From the NCBI GenBank assembly GCA_003667245.1, contig RCNN01000531.1:1-39619 (forward strand): a stretch of DNA of 39,619 bases. Reading direction: 5' to 3'. This stretch comes from Heterostelium multicystogenum (Eukaryota > Evosea > Eumycetozoa > Acytosteliales > Acytosteliaceae). Positions 1-10,720 of the stretch are shown here, piece by piece. The translations under genes and the position numbers were made by a program. Under the pieces are notes generated by a model. The model had not been told where the DNA came from. It searched no databases and saw nothing but the letters and a program-made list of their open reading frames with translations. Position 1 is the stretch's first letter, and every line of letters begins with the position of its first letter.

Positions 1-97
1 CTTACCCTTACCCTTACCCTTACCCTTACCCTTACCCTTACCCTTACCCTTACCCTTACCCTTACCCTTACCCTTACCCTTACCCTTACCCTTACCC
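1..97. repeat. Telomeric hexamer array (TTACCC)n
   Basis: After one leading C, 16 uninterrupted copies of TTACCC occupy 2-97. Read from the other strand the G-rich unit is GGGTAA. A C-rich strand running 5' to 3' inward from the first base is what a left chromosome end should show, so the window starts inside a telomere. All copies are identical, which fits telomerase-maintained DNA. Confidence 0.93.
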
Positions 98-142
98 TCT
101 ACCCTCTACCCTCTACCCTCTACCCTCTACCCTCTACCCTCT
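98..142. repeat. Proximal variant heptamer repeats (TCTACCC)n
   Basis: Six exact copies of TCTACCC (98-139) follow the hexamers without a gap, then a partial TCT, then unique sequence. The unit differs from the distal one by an inserted C and one base longer period. The switch is abrupt and neither block is degenerate. Confidence 0.9.
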
Positions 143-382
143 TAGTTCCTCTTGCGGGAAAATGCTTTTTACATAGCTATTTTTAATTAAACTAAATCCA
201 CTTTATTTAAACCTAAAACAACCTGTTGACCTAATAATATATCTATCTATTAATGAAGACACTGATCCAAATCATCTGAGTCCAAAACTCTATTAAATCC
301 TCCATCATATACTTGATAAACTGTAACTACATTGAATTGAGTTAAATTCCACCCCAACAAGAACGATGACCTAACTAGTCAT
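143..382. other. Subtelomeric AT-rich stretch without a gene
   Basis: AT-rich unique sequence between the telomere repeats and the last exon of the CRN-like gene. I see no ORF, tRNA or repeat here. Confidence 0.6.
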
Positions 383-2816
383 CTAAGAGATTCGATACTT
401 CTTTTTGAGACCACGTGCGTAGCTGACCGATTGTTGAATTGCATACTGAAGACATCCATCCACAATTCTTCCATATCTATGATCTGTGAGGGAGAGATTG
501 AGTAGAATTGCCTGTTCTTCTGAAGAAATCGATGCTGATGTGAGACACATATCATCCCATGAGCTTGGAGATCCTGAAAACATTCCGATCTTGATATTAT
601 TGAACATTAAGTGAATCCTCTGTTTGTCTGAGATCGATACTGTCGGGAAACATTCATTCTATTCAAAAGTACTCAAATCACTTATCATCGTGAGACTAGG
701 AGTTAAAGATGGAGATTGTTCTGCCAAGAGTGTTGGAGCCTTTCATCTTGTCCACTTTGAACTCTTGTTGAATGCCGTCCAGCTTTCCAAATGAATATGC
801 GAATGCTGAGTTGAAACATTTAGACAAGTTGTTCTCATCGTGATGAATACCATTGTTGCCTGTCAGTTGGCTGAGACCTTGTTTAAGAATGATTTCACAA
901 AGTGTATTAATGTCTTCGTCTTTGATAAATTGTATGATTGTTGATCTGAGCTCTCCAATGTCGAATTACTTCCAGTTGAATAGTCTTTTGACCGAGGAGA
1001 GGTAGCTCGAAATCTATACAGCTGAAGTCGCGAAGAGAGTAAGAGACCTTTGCCGCGTTGTAGAGAGCAACTGATTGATCCTTGCTGAACTATATCCATT
1101 GTTTTCAACTTCTCAAGTGATCGAGAATAGATGACTTTATGGTGGTGGAACGATGAGATCCAGTCTATCCCTGACATGAGTGTTTGTGAAGCCATAGATC
1201 GAAGAGTAACTTTGGCTCAAGAGTCAAGTCAGTTGTGATGTTGAATTCAGATGGGAACTCGGACATTGCAAGAAGTGTGAAACCACTCATGAATGCAATA
1301 GTGTTGGTCTTGTCGCATGCTGACTTGAGTCGACTGAAGAACTCTTTGAAGCAGCTCTCGATCTGCGTCATTGTGAATTGTTGAGTAGAGAGGGATGTGG
1401 ACAGAGATTGCTTGACACGAATTGAATTGTTGAGACTGACATCATATTCGTCGATGTGAACGTGACCAGAGTTGTAGACCGCTCTCTTTAAACAGTCTAA
1501 GCCTCCAAATAGTTTTGGGTAAAACCTCGATCTGGATCCTCTCTCTCTTCAGTGACTCAATATCTATGATGTAGTTGCTGTTGTCAATGAAGAAAGAGCC
1601 GGCCATGTGGAATACACTCTTGAAGTTGCCATGAACTGAGGTTGCGAATTGAATGTCAGTTTGTGAGACAACATGCATCTATCAGAATATACCTACTGCT
1701 CTTTGTCAGATGGCGCACTGTAGAAACAAACATGAGATTAGTTGGACCAAAGAAAGGGAACTGCTGTATGTTTGATGCAATTGGAGCATACTGCTACAGA
1801 GCTTGTGAGAGACAGGAGTTTAGACAAACATGCTTTCGATAGAGATAGTTGGCACAAGTGAATTAAACAAAAGATCTAACAACAAGCACAAATATTTTAC
1901 GCGCCTGAAAAACAAATGACAGAAGCACACATCGATGAATTGTTTTTCTCTCCAAATCTTCATATAACCTGAGCTTAGACCTGTAATATATATAGTTAGT
2001 AATGAGCCGATTCCAAATTGACTCTCGAACTGATGGACAAAGGATTCATATTCTAAGTGAGGTTCAAAGAATCGAAAGAGGATACGGCTGTTGACAGCGT
2101 GCACACCTCCATGCATCACATCATTGTATGCGACACGTGTTCCATTGCCAAAGGTGATGTTGATCTGTACAACAAAGTAGTTCTTGAGACTTTCATGCTG
2201 GAAAGAGATTGTGATGTTTCCTCGAGCAATCTTGTTTTACCAATGCCAGGAGCACTCGCAATCACGGTAAGTGGATGAGATGTACGGTCTTGGCTGGTAC
2301 GCTTTGTTCAAACGACTTGAAACAAGGTCAACAAAATAATTGATCTCATTCGTCCTCCCTCGAAATGGAAGATCTCTGTTGGACAACTGTGGAGCAGAGT
2401 AGGTTAGCCCTTTATTTGTACATGTTGAATAGATAGTTACCGTTGGGGCAGGATACTGAACTGTTGGATTCCTATTCGCAAACCATTGCAACATTGATTC
2501 CATCGCTAAATTGATCAAGAGTACATGTTAGTAGTGAATGCTAATCTTTGATATTGCTTTGTGAAACTTACAAATGAAGCCATTTGATTGTTCTTGTTGG
2601 AGTTTGAGGTAACTACTGAGCTTCACGATGTCTCCAAAGTTGAATCCTATTTGCATCAGATGAGTATGGAATTTTGTGTCATTGAGAGCTCCATAGATAG
2701 ATTTCAGAGTATTAAGGCCGGCTTTCAACAAAGAATCTGCAGTGACCGATTGTACAACCAGCTTTGGTGAGCACGTCAGCAAGAGTTACTTCAGTTTCTT
2801 CTTTAGTCGACGACAT
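383..2816 (-). pseudogene. Crinkler (CRN)-like P-loop NTPase gene, frames broken
   Basis: Read on the minus strand from an ATG at 2816 (MSSTKEETEV). A 66-nt GT..AG intron lies at 2506-2571. Exon 2 carries LPFRGRTNEINYFVDLVSSR, then TVIASAPGIGKTRLLEE (Walker A, near 2235-2265), then a segment with NITFGNGTRV. This order (header, PF-GR motif, P-loop, 'TF-GNG') resembles CRN/RHS-type NTPases known from oomycetes, fungi and amoebae. Coding can be followed to the stop at 383, ending KKKYRIS, but only by moving between frames about eight times (for example near 2765, 2275, 2220, 1513, 1200 and 950). Several breaks are single-base steps in short runs, such as AAA near 2765 and AAAA near 1513. It may therefore be a decayed subtelomeric gene or an intact gene with consensus errors. 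Family assignment rests on motifs only. I see no obvious Walker B with DE. Confidence 0.55.
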
Positions 2817-2874
2817 TGTCAAATATATAATAATGATGGTTAAATATTTAATAAATATAAATAAATGAAATTCA

Positions 2875-3278
2875 ATGATTGAGAAAGAGTTTGATAATAA
2901 ACAATTCATGAATATTTTATTCCTATTGAATGATCAATTTATCATTTCAGGAGTTTTTGCTCAACACCATAATACCGGACGGACCAACCATAGTTTTTGC
3001 ATCACCAATGCTCAAATCAATGTAGAGATTTCTGATTCTGTGACTACTTTAATCAGTCTTAGATCATTAGAGTGTGACATGATAAGAAATTCACAATCAT
3101 GTCTTCCAATACAGGTCCATTCTCAACAACCCTATTCTCTTCAGAATGTCTCCTAACTACTGTTTTTCAAATCGAGAATGCAATCTTTGAGCTTCAATCC
3201 ATAAATACAGATCCTAACTCCATCACACATTGTATTGGACCTTATCACATCGAGCGAATAAATTGGAGTGAATGGTGA
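2875..3278 (+). pseudogene. Unidentified gene fragment in two frames
   Basis: An ORF from 2875 (MIEKEFDNKQ) ends near 3156 with SQQPYSLQNVS, and an overlapping frame continues with TTVFQIENAIFELQSINTDP to a TGA at 3276-3278. The alternation of polar beta-type residues with occasional Cys and the phrase PIQVHSQQPYSL are loosely like extracellular immunoglobulin-fold (TIG-type) domains of dictyostelid surface proteins. This is only an impression. It has no signal peptide and is divergent from the CRN-like gene across a 58-bp gap. It is most likely a subtelomeric gene remnant, and could be chance. Confidence 0.25.
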
Positions 3279-4810
3279 TTCTAATACAAAGCTGACTCTC
3301 ACCTCTGATTCGCTGAACAGAAAAATTCAATTCTATAGGGGAGAGAGACTATCAACACAATTCCAACATTCAAGATCAAAAGATGGAGCGAAAGGACAAC
3401 TTAATATTTCATCATAAATATTGAGATCATCTCAATCTAGAATTTGTGTTAGAATATAATAATCGTTCACTTTTCTCCAAGAATCAACTCAAGATTCCAT
3501 TAGAGAGACAACATGCAACTAAAGAAATTACTGATTAATATTTTGAATTTGGACATTAGAATGTAAACTTAATGCAATTACATTTCAAACATTACATTTC
3601 AAACAATTTAAATAAAATTATATCTTTCATATGAAAAATAGATTAAATTTATTTACAATTAAGTTTGTTCAATTGATAACCGATCTAATTATCATTCTAC
3701 AGAGAATTCTTTTAGTCGAATCCAACAAATTAATATCCTCAGATATTTACAAGAATTATATTTTTAATTAATTATAAATAGAAAATTAACATAGTAAAAT
3801 AAGAATAATTAATCCTAAGATGATGAGAATTTCCATATCAGGATATTATTCGATATTATGAATCCAATGGCGGTTACTGAATTCATTGATTCGATAATTT
3901 TTTGCCCTTTTAGAAATGTTATTAATTTAAATCTGAGAATGATTTTATCTATGATCCATAGTTTATTTATATCAAACAAGATACATGAAATATCAAAATG
4001 GATAATGAAAAATAATAAATCAAAAATTATGTATTGATGTAATTTTCAAAAATCATATTACCCTCAAATTGTGTGGGGACAAATTCTTGTTAACACACAC
4101 ATCCTATGGGGTATACTATCTTCATCACTTTTATATGGACTAATAACATATTAAGTTCATCAATCATCTTTATAAAAAACATTGATTTCACTTTGAATTA
4201 AAAACAAATAATTGTATTTTATTTAAATGTTCTTAGTGCTTCTTACATGGAATTATTTTTGTTTAAGTTCATGTTGTTCAAAATGTTCATTGTTGTGGAA
4301 AAGGGGTAGATTTATTGTTGGTTGCTCACTAAGTATTAATACCAATATTGTGAGACAATGATCAATCACAGTTATTATTTAATGGTTTAATCATGGAATA
4401 GTAATATAACCATACAAAGGGGTAAATAATACACATTATATATGGAGAGGGGTTAAATGGTGTGTTAATAAATTTAAGACCATCCTTCATGAAATGAATT
4501 ACCTGAGAAGTGTTGTATAGAGTTGATTATATTTGTGTTCAAAACAGAAGGTTGAAATAGTAAAACTTAGATGAAGTCGACGCCTTTAAATAAGAAGGAA
4601 AATTTGGTACAATTTTTATCATTTCAATCTTTATCTCATCTATTACCAACTATTATAAGAATTCGTACTTGAAATTTTACTTTAAATATTATTGATATAA
4701 ACTCTATATAAATAATAATATAACACTATTAACTAAACATTCGTTGACTAAATTTAATTTAATATATATCCATAATCCTAGATTATTGTTAATTATTAAC
4801 CACAAGAGAA
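3279..4810. other. Gene-free AT-rich region upstream of the MADS gene
   Basis: About 1.5 kb with no supported coding region on either strand. It holds AT-rich sequence, a cluster of GGGG elements listed separately, and TATA-like tracts at about 4700-4730 close to the MADS-box start. Confidence 0.6.
4071..4455 (+). promoter_or_regulatory. Cluster of G-box-like GGGG(T) elements
   Basis: Five short G-runs stand out in AT-rich DNA: GTGTGGGGAC at 4071-4080, ATGGGGTATA at 4106-4115, AAGGGGTAGA at 4301-4310, AGGGGTAAAT at about 4418-4427 and GAGGGGTTAA at about 4446-4455. All have the G-run on the plus strand, about 360-740 bp before the MADS-box ATG. Dictyostelium GBF is known to bind G-rich boxes of the TGTGGGGT type, and the first element is the closest. 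Function is inferred. Confidence 0.35.
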
Positions 4811-5634
4811 ATGGGAAGAAAAAAAATAAAGATTGAAAAAATAAATGAAGAAAAAAATTAGACAAACAACATTCCGTAAGAGAAAGGATGGATTATTCAA
4901 GAAAGCAATTGAACTAAGAATGTTGTGTGATGTTCCAGTATTTTTAATGGTTGGAGATCCTTGTACTCCTTCAAATTTTAAATTCTACCAATTTAAAAGC
5001 AATAACATTTCAAATGATTCTTTAAAACAAATACCAATCCCAATGGACCAATCTTATGTCTATTTTGAAAATGATGTAAGTTAAAATAAATGATTGTATT
5101 TTCTATTGTTTACTTACATTTGTAAATAGTTACAAAAAAATTTGCAAATCATTCAAATTATGTTAAAATTAGTAAAAAATTAAACGATGAATCAAGTATT
5201 AATCACCCCTCTCTCAGTGCTGGTCTAAACTTTTTAGAAGATCAAGAAGTTTCATATACACCAAACTCAAATGGAAAAAGACAAAAAGAGTCCAACTTTT
5301 ATGAAAATAATAATATTTACGAATTAAAACCTCTATGTAATGAAATTCAACCCAATTTTCTTGTAGACTACTCTCATAATAGTAAATGTTTTATAACCAA
5401 TCCATACTTGGTACACAATACAATTTAGATACCACTCTACCTGTACAACAAACTACCTACTTACAATCTTGTGATTCTACCCCTCCAAATCCTTCTCCAC
5501 TCTTGCCTTCACACAATTTGTCATTGATATCTCAACCATTACAGAACCCTCCTTCCCCAATTATGGTCAATCTAGATTATCAACAAAATTTCCCAAACAC
5601 AACATTCTTTAAACAAGAATTCTATCAATATTAA
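4811..5634 (+). CDS. MADS-box transcription factor
   Basis: The start is the ATG at 4811, giving MGRKKIKIEKINEEK, which continues after a frame step as IRQTTFRKRKDGLFKKAIEL and then a LCDVPVFLMVG strand. This is a full N-terminal MADS DNA-binding and dimerisation domain, with the conserved RK-K and FKKA-EL positions. The step sits in an A7 run at 4851-4857; six A's would keep the frame. Intron 5076-5129 is GT..AG, 54 nt. Exon 2 opens with a leucine-rich helix (LQKNLQIIQIMLKLVK) that could act as a short dimerisation extension, followed by a Pro/Ser/Gln-rich tail ending at 5634. Two more steps lie at A6 5174-5179 and AAA 5384-5386. Whether it is SRF-like or MEF2-like I cannot decide. It would act in the nucleus. 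Confidence 0.82.
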
Positions 5635-5663
5635 TAAAAATTTCTGTAATTATTAAATATGTT

Positions 5664-8600
5664 TTATTCAGAATAGGAGTCGCCAAAACATGAAATTGTC
5701 AATTGACTTGAGCTGCTCCTCTCTTTTGGTGGAAGAGGAGGTTTGTCAGTAGGTGGTGGAACTGGTTTATGTGAAACTCTTTTTGGGGGAGGCAGCAGGA
5801 GGGGTAGAATTTCCAGGACCAGCACCTGCGGCTGATGTAGGAGTAGAGATGCTAGGAACAAAATAAACACCCTCAATAAGTGTGGGAGATGCCTGTAGAT
5901 TTTTTCAGATGCTGGCGGATGTGGCTGGGGAAGCAGGTGTAGCGAGTGTGGGTGGTAACGGTGGAAGTGTTTTCTTTGGTGGGTGTGGGCGGGAGTGACT
6001 TTGATGGAACTGCTGGTTTGTTATTGATGGAATTTGGTGGTGTTGTTGGAGAAATGGGTGGTGTTGATGATACTTGTGAAGTATTTTGTTTTAGACCAAC
6101 TGTAATACTGGAACCATTCTGAGATTCTATTTGTTATATTATCAGTAGGTGTTGAGTTGGTTGGAAAAGCATAAGTGAATCGCTTTGACCTCTGGTTTTT
6201 TTGGTGCGACAACAATATTTTGTTGTGAAAGCGATGAAGATCCGCTTATTGGTTGTGGGTTGTGGTTGACAATGGTTGGAAGTTGTATTTCAGGCTCCGA
6301 TGTTATAGATGGAATTGGAATAGATTTTAATGTTTGGTAAAGTAAATTCTTCGGATGATGTTTGATTTGGAAATGATGATGGTGATGATGGTGCTAAATC
6401 GGGCGAAGATGTCGTTGGTTTCTTGGATCCAGCTACCTCTACGTTTGGATTAGTTTGTAGTACAAAATTACAAAAAGACAACAATGAGTTTTGGTGAGTA
6501 AGAGGTTTTGGTGGAGTAGGAAATGTTGTTGGAGATAAAGGTCTTTGTGATGTTGAGGGTGGAAGTGATGATGGGATGGGAGGGAGTTGGCTCAAACTTG
6601 ATGATTGGTTGGTTGTTGTCGTTGTTGATGAAATTGGTGGTAAATGTGAAAATGAAAGTGATCCAGAGTAGGGTGATAGAGAGTGTGTAGAAATCTTGTC
6701 CTGGAAGAGGAAGTGTAATATTGGGTATCTCAGAAAGTGAATCATTTTATCAATCGATCTTCATTATCACTATTATCACTGTAGGTATCTGTAGGATCAG
6801 CAGCAGATGGAGATATATTTGAATTCATAGTAGACAAAACTGACTCAACCGACAAACTCTCTAGTGATTCTTGGTTGGATTCTATTGCCTGGGATGGGTT
6901 ATCTTCTTTTCTGGAGTTTGCGACACTCAGATAGGTGAAGCATGACTTACAAACTCTAACTGGCTTACTACTATGATTATCCAATTTAAATGATTGGTCA
7001 GAAACATTTTCCACAAACGACATTACCACATCTTCTGCAATGATGCTATATAGGGTTTAAAGCATTAGATTAAGATACGGATTGAAAAATAATTTAATAT
7101 TTTCATACTCTTCTTCTTATTGTAGTGAATTTAATACTACATTCCATACATTGCAAAGCTTCACTATCTGGAATCCAAACAGGTGCAGTCCGCTGATTTT
7201 TCTTTTTCTTTCCTCGGTTTTCAAAATTTTAATATCTAGATGATTACGTGCAGAGTGGTTAGTTTTTTTTGTAATATCACAAAAACAACGAGTTAACCTA
7301 CTGCTATATTGTCTATTCATTCTTGCAACTGATCCTTCATTTTGTAATAGGAACTTTAGTTGACTTTCAAATGATTGTATCCAAGATGATTTTTCCTGTT
7401 CATTTTCAGCAAAAACTGTAAATGATTTTGTTGTATGAATAATTTGGAACGAATTTTTGTATTCTAAATAGATTAAAGAATTTAATAAAAACTGTATAGA
7501 ATGAATGATATAACCAATGTTATTACTTGACTCCTTATCATCTAAATTGACGAGCTTCGAGTTTGAAAGTGGTAGAATTCTGTGAAACTTGTAAATTGGA
7601 TTCGCAACTGTTGTCTCAGTTTTAGTTCCATAAACTAATGCATCGCTGAACAAAATAAACCAACGTTTCTTTGGTTCTTTTCTACAGACTTTGGTTAAAT
7701 ATCCCTCTCTAACAAATGTTCTAAGTGGTGCCAACAATGGCTAATTTTGTGAACAAATTATTATTAGATTCATGAAGTAGCCAAGTAAATTGATACGTAC
7801 TGGTACATAACCTGTAAATCTTCTTTGAATACTGAGGATCTTTTCTGAGTTTTGTTTCTCACGAATGCTCTCATTGATATGGTCAGCAACTTCTGAAACC
7901 TTTGCAAGTGCCTCTTCAATAACTTTGTAATCACTAAACTCCTTAGGTGTCAGTTGAATAAGGCTTTGCAATAATAGTTTATAACGAGGAATACGTTGTA
8001 CTGGCATAATCAAAAGAGATGTGAGATCCAATCCAAAAGCAGAATCTACACTGATTTTCTTGAGGAACAAACCAAAATCTTTTGACTCTGTTGATTTTTC
8101 TTTTAGCTTAGCAATCGCTCGATCGTAGTTGGAGCAATACTCTGTATACATCTTCAAATAAGGAGCCAATTTTAAAAAAATATCTCCCATCTTCTTGTTG
8201 GAGTACCATGTTGTCATACGATCCTGGATGGAATTGAGCAACTCTCTATTCACAGTCAACAAATCCTCAATATGTCCAAACACCTGTTGCAAGGTCTTTG
8301 CCGACACCAATGGAGGTTGAATGGTTCGCAATGGTTTTAAATAATACTAAAAATTATTTTTTATATTGTGAAGATATGATATGTTAGTATCATGCTAGTA
8401 GGTGGTGTTTATCTATATAACCCCAGTGCTTTTTTGACAAATCTTTGATTGATTTTTTTTTGATTTAAAGATTTTCTTTCTACAACAATCAATGAAATTT
8501 GAATAAAACTTACTTGTACAATTATTTCTAAATTTCTAACATAAATGATTTCGGTGTCTAATATTTCTTTGGCAACTTTATCTCTATTTTCATTTTGTAT

Positions 8601-8722
8601 CACTAAAATTTGATTAGCAACAGAAATGCAGCGGATGTATCAAACATACCTAATTTTGCATAACGCTTTCTTGTTATCCATGCTTTAACAAGGGAACCAA
8701 TAAGATCATTAGTATCTGCCAT
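5664..8722 (-). CDS. RhoGEF with IQ, DH, PH and FYVE domains
   Basis: Five exons: 8722-8650, 8602-8514, 8346-7801, 7740-7109 and 7045-5664, all GT..AG. The start MADTNDLIGSLVKAWITRKR includes an IQ-like helix. The DH (Dbl homology) domain follows: KEILDTEIIYVRNLEII, then MPVQRIPRYKLLLQSL, the diagnostic CR3 motif. The PH domain starts GYLTKVCRKEPKKRWFILFS and ends in an SWIQSFE helix. The FYVE zinc finger spans the last intron: WIPD, RRRHHCRRCG, GNVVCGKC and RVCKSC, so all three FYVE signature motifs are present. The tail is long and Pro/Ser-rich with PPLPP-type SH3 ligand motifs. Frame steps occur at about 7220-7240, in TTT of the FYVE core near 7015, and repeatedly in the tail. The architecture matches FGD-type GEFs. 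Expected role is activation of Rho-family GTPases at PtdIns3P membranes; the GTPase is unknown. Confidence 0.88.
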
Positions 8723-9078
8723 TTGCTGAAGCTGGGTGTAATGTAAATAAATAAAATGGTTTTATCTGATAAAGTTTTCTTTTGTTGGCAGAATAACAAC
8801 TGTCCTCAATAACTAGTGACTTTACTGTATAGATGGTTGAAGAAAGGGGCGTAATATATTTGTGAATAATGAATGATTGATTTTACAAAAGAATACTTAG
8901 GATTGTTTTTGTTGTCTGAAAACAACCTCTCAAAATGTTGATAGAAAAAACCAAAATTAAAAAAAAACAAAAAATAAAATAAAATAGATGTGGGAGGCTT
9001 AAAACAATGTTGCAAATATATTAGTGGGTGGCAATGTTTAAAAATATCTTTAAAATTTATTTACAATTGGTTTGGATT
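8723..9078. other. Intergenic stretch between two minus-strand genes
   Basis: About 356 bp of AT-rich DNA, including a poly-A/T block near 8940-8985. Short ORFs here have no recognisable features. It could hold the promoter of the RhoGEF gene. Confidence 0.5.
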
Positions 9079-10014
9079 CTATAGTGAAAATAAGCTTATA
9101 ATAGATTTCTTTCTTGGTTGAGGCATAACAGGTGATGGAGTCATTGATATATTTACACCAGTATTCACTCCATCCGATACACATGACACGATAGTTGGAG
9201 AGCTTGGTGGCTTACTCTTTTGGAATGGAGATCTAGATTGGTTAGATAACGGTGGTAGTGAAGTTGTGATGGTTGGAGTCGAGCTAGATTGGATATCACC
9301 TCCATTGTTATTGTTGTTATTGTTGCTTATGTTGTTGTTCACCAATTCTGTACTATTATTTATATTGCTGTTGCTGCTATTGCTGCTCATTATCATACTG
9401 CTTGTTGCGATACTACTAGAGTTATTGTTACTGTTATTGTTTGTTATGCTTGTTGTAGTGCTATTGAAAGAAGATGCATGAGAAAGTGCAGGTGAATGGC
9501 GACCTGTATAGAGATAGAGGGCTGAATCATCATAGAATTTATTAGAATCCATAACACCACTGTTATTATTAAGTCTAAGTGAAGACATATCTACACCACT
9601 CAGCGAGTTGGGAGTTAACGATACATTATTGGAAGTCCCAATATTATTGTTGTTGATACTGCTGCTGCCACTATTGTTGTTATTGTTAATTGTACTAGTG
9701 TTACTGTGTCCCATTAGCTTTAATTGTTGTCGTAACTCTATGATTTCTTCCTCCAACTGAGCATGACGACGCTCATGACGCTCATTTTCCATCTCATATT
9801 CTCTGATGGTATTCTTGAGTTGTGATATATCTTTTTGGTGGATTTCAATGGCCTGTCTGAGCTCTAGATTCTCTTTTTCTAGACCATAGACAGTCATTTC
9901 TAATCCCCTCAATTTGAAGACTGGAGATTGTAATGGATCTCTTTTCTCACCACCACTGCTACCTGTTGATGAAGTACTTGTAGTGGAGTTTGGTACATTT
10001 AAGGTAGTTGCCAT
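9079..10014 (-). CDS. Coiled-coil, Asn/Ser-rich protein of unknown function
   Basis: An uninterrupted 311-codon ORF starting MATTLNVPNS. Residues about 33-102 form a convincing coiled coil, with heptad Leu/Ile and charged positions (LRGLEMTVYGLEKENLELRQ and onward to LEEEIIELRQQLKLMG). The rest is low complexity: Asn runs between about 110 and 230, Ser/Thr/Pro-rich afterwards, and a basic end, QPRKKSIISLFSL. No catalytic domain is visible. It is upstream of, and on the same strand as, the RhoGEF, but a stop and 356 bp separate them, so I treat them as different genes. It could be a scaffold or cytoskeletal adaptor; no function is assigned. Confidence 0.8.
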   Translation of the reverse strand: MATTLNVPNSTTSTSSTGSSGGEKRDPLQSPVFKLRGLEMTVYGLEKENLELRQAIEIHQKDISQLKNTIREYEMENERHERRHAQLEEEIIELRQQLKLMGHSNTSTINNNNNSGSSSINNNNIGTSNNVSLTPNSLSGVDMSSLRLNNNSGVMDSNKFYDDSALYLYTGRHSPALSHASSFNSTTTSITNNNSNNNSSSIATSSMIMSSNSSNSNINNSTELVNNNISNNNNNNNGGDIQSSSTPTITTSLPPLSNQSRSPFQKSKPPSSPTIVSCVSDGVNTGVNISMTPSPVMPQPRKKSIISLFSL

Positions 10015-10393
10015 AGTAATTCAAGTATATAAAAAATAAATAAATAGAATGGATTAATAATTAATAATTAGAAAGCTATACACTTGAAGTAGAGGTAGAA
10101 TAAAAATGAAAATATCAACAACAACAACAACTAATGAGGCTTGTAATGGTTGTAGAAGAAAAGACAAATACAAATTAAAAAATACTATTATACAGTTATA
10201 GTTTGTTGAATGAAAATAATAATCCAAACAAATAGAATAACAACAATACTAATTTTATTATTAAATTAAATTGTCAAGCAAATTAAACACACTCACACAA
10301 ATATATAAACCCCCACTCATTTTACACCCACACTCATCACCAAACTTATTTAATAAAATACACAAATAATATTTAAAAAATGAATTTGGTTCA

Positions 10394-10458
<65 letters not shown>

Positions 10459-10720
10459 GATTGATGGCGGAGGGTGAATATCTACATTTTTCTATAATTA
10501 GAATAAACTGTTACCTTTGTTCACAATTCATCCTCATTTGGTAAAACTTAGATTTCAAAAAAAAAAAAATCAACCCTGATTTTAAACAGGGAAGTGCATT
10601 GGTTGAGGGACTAATGGAAGACGATTTTCCAACATCAAATCTAAAGAAAGTACAATAAATTTGTTTTTTATAATATTCTTTTTATTTATTTATTTATTTT
10701 ATAATTACATGTAAATTAAA
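10015..10720. other. Divergent promoter region
   Basis: About 700 bp between two divergent genes. It holds the ATT microsatellite listed separately, an A-run near 10558-10569 and T-rich tracts just before the ankyrin-like gene. No coding region is seen. Confidence 0.6.
10395..10458. repeat. (ATT)n microsatellite
   Basis: About 21 uninterrupted ATT units in non-coding DNA between divergent genes. The trinucleotide period matches the AAT/Asn repeats found inside coding regions of this genome, but no ORF covers it here. Confidence 0.9.

Noticed and set aside
1642..1842. Plus-strand ORF MRIECQFVRQHASIRI over the CRN-like gene
   Set aside because: It lies opposite a segment with clear coding motifs on the minus strand and has no domain or codon signal of its own.
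9266..9495. Plus-strand Leu/Val-rich ORFs that look like membrane proteins
   Set aside because: They are the antisense of the Asn-repeat part of the coiled-coil gene; Asn codons read backwards give Leu/Val/Ile strings.
8722..10014. Coiled-coil ORF as the first exon of the RhoGEF gene
   Set aside because: The ORF ends in its own stop with no good splice donor before it, and the RhoGEF has a plausible start of its own after 356 bp.
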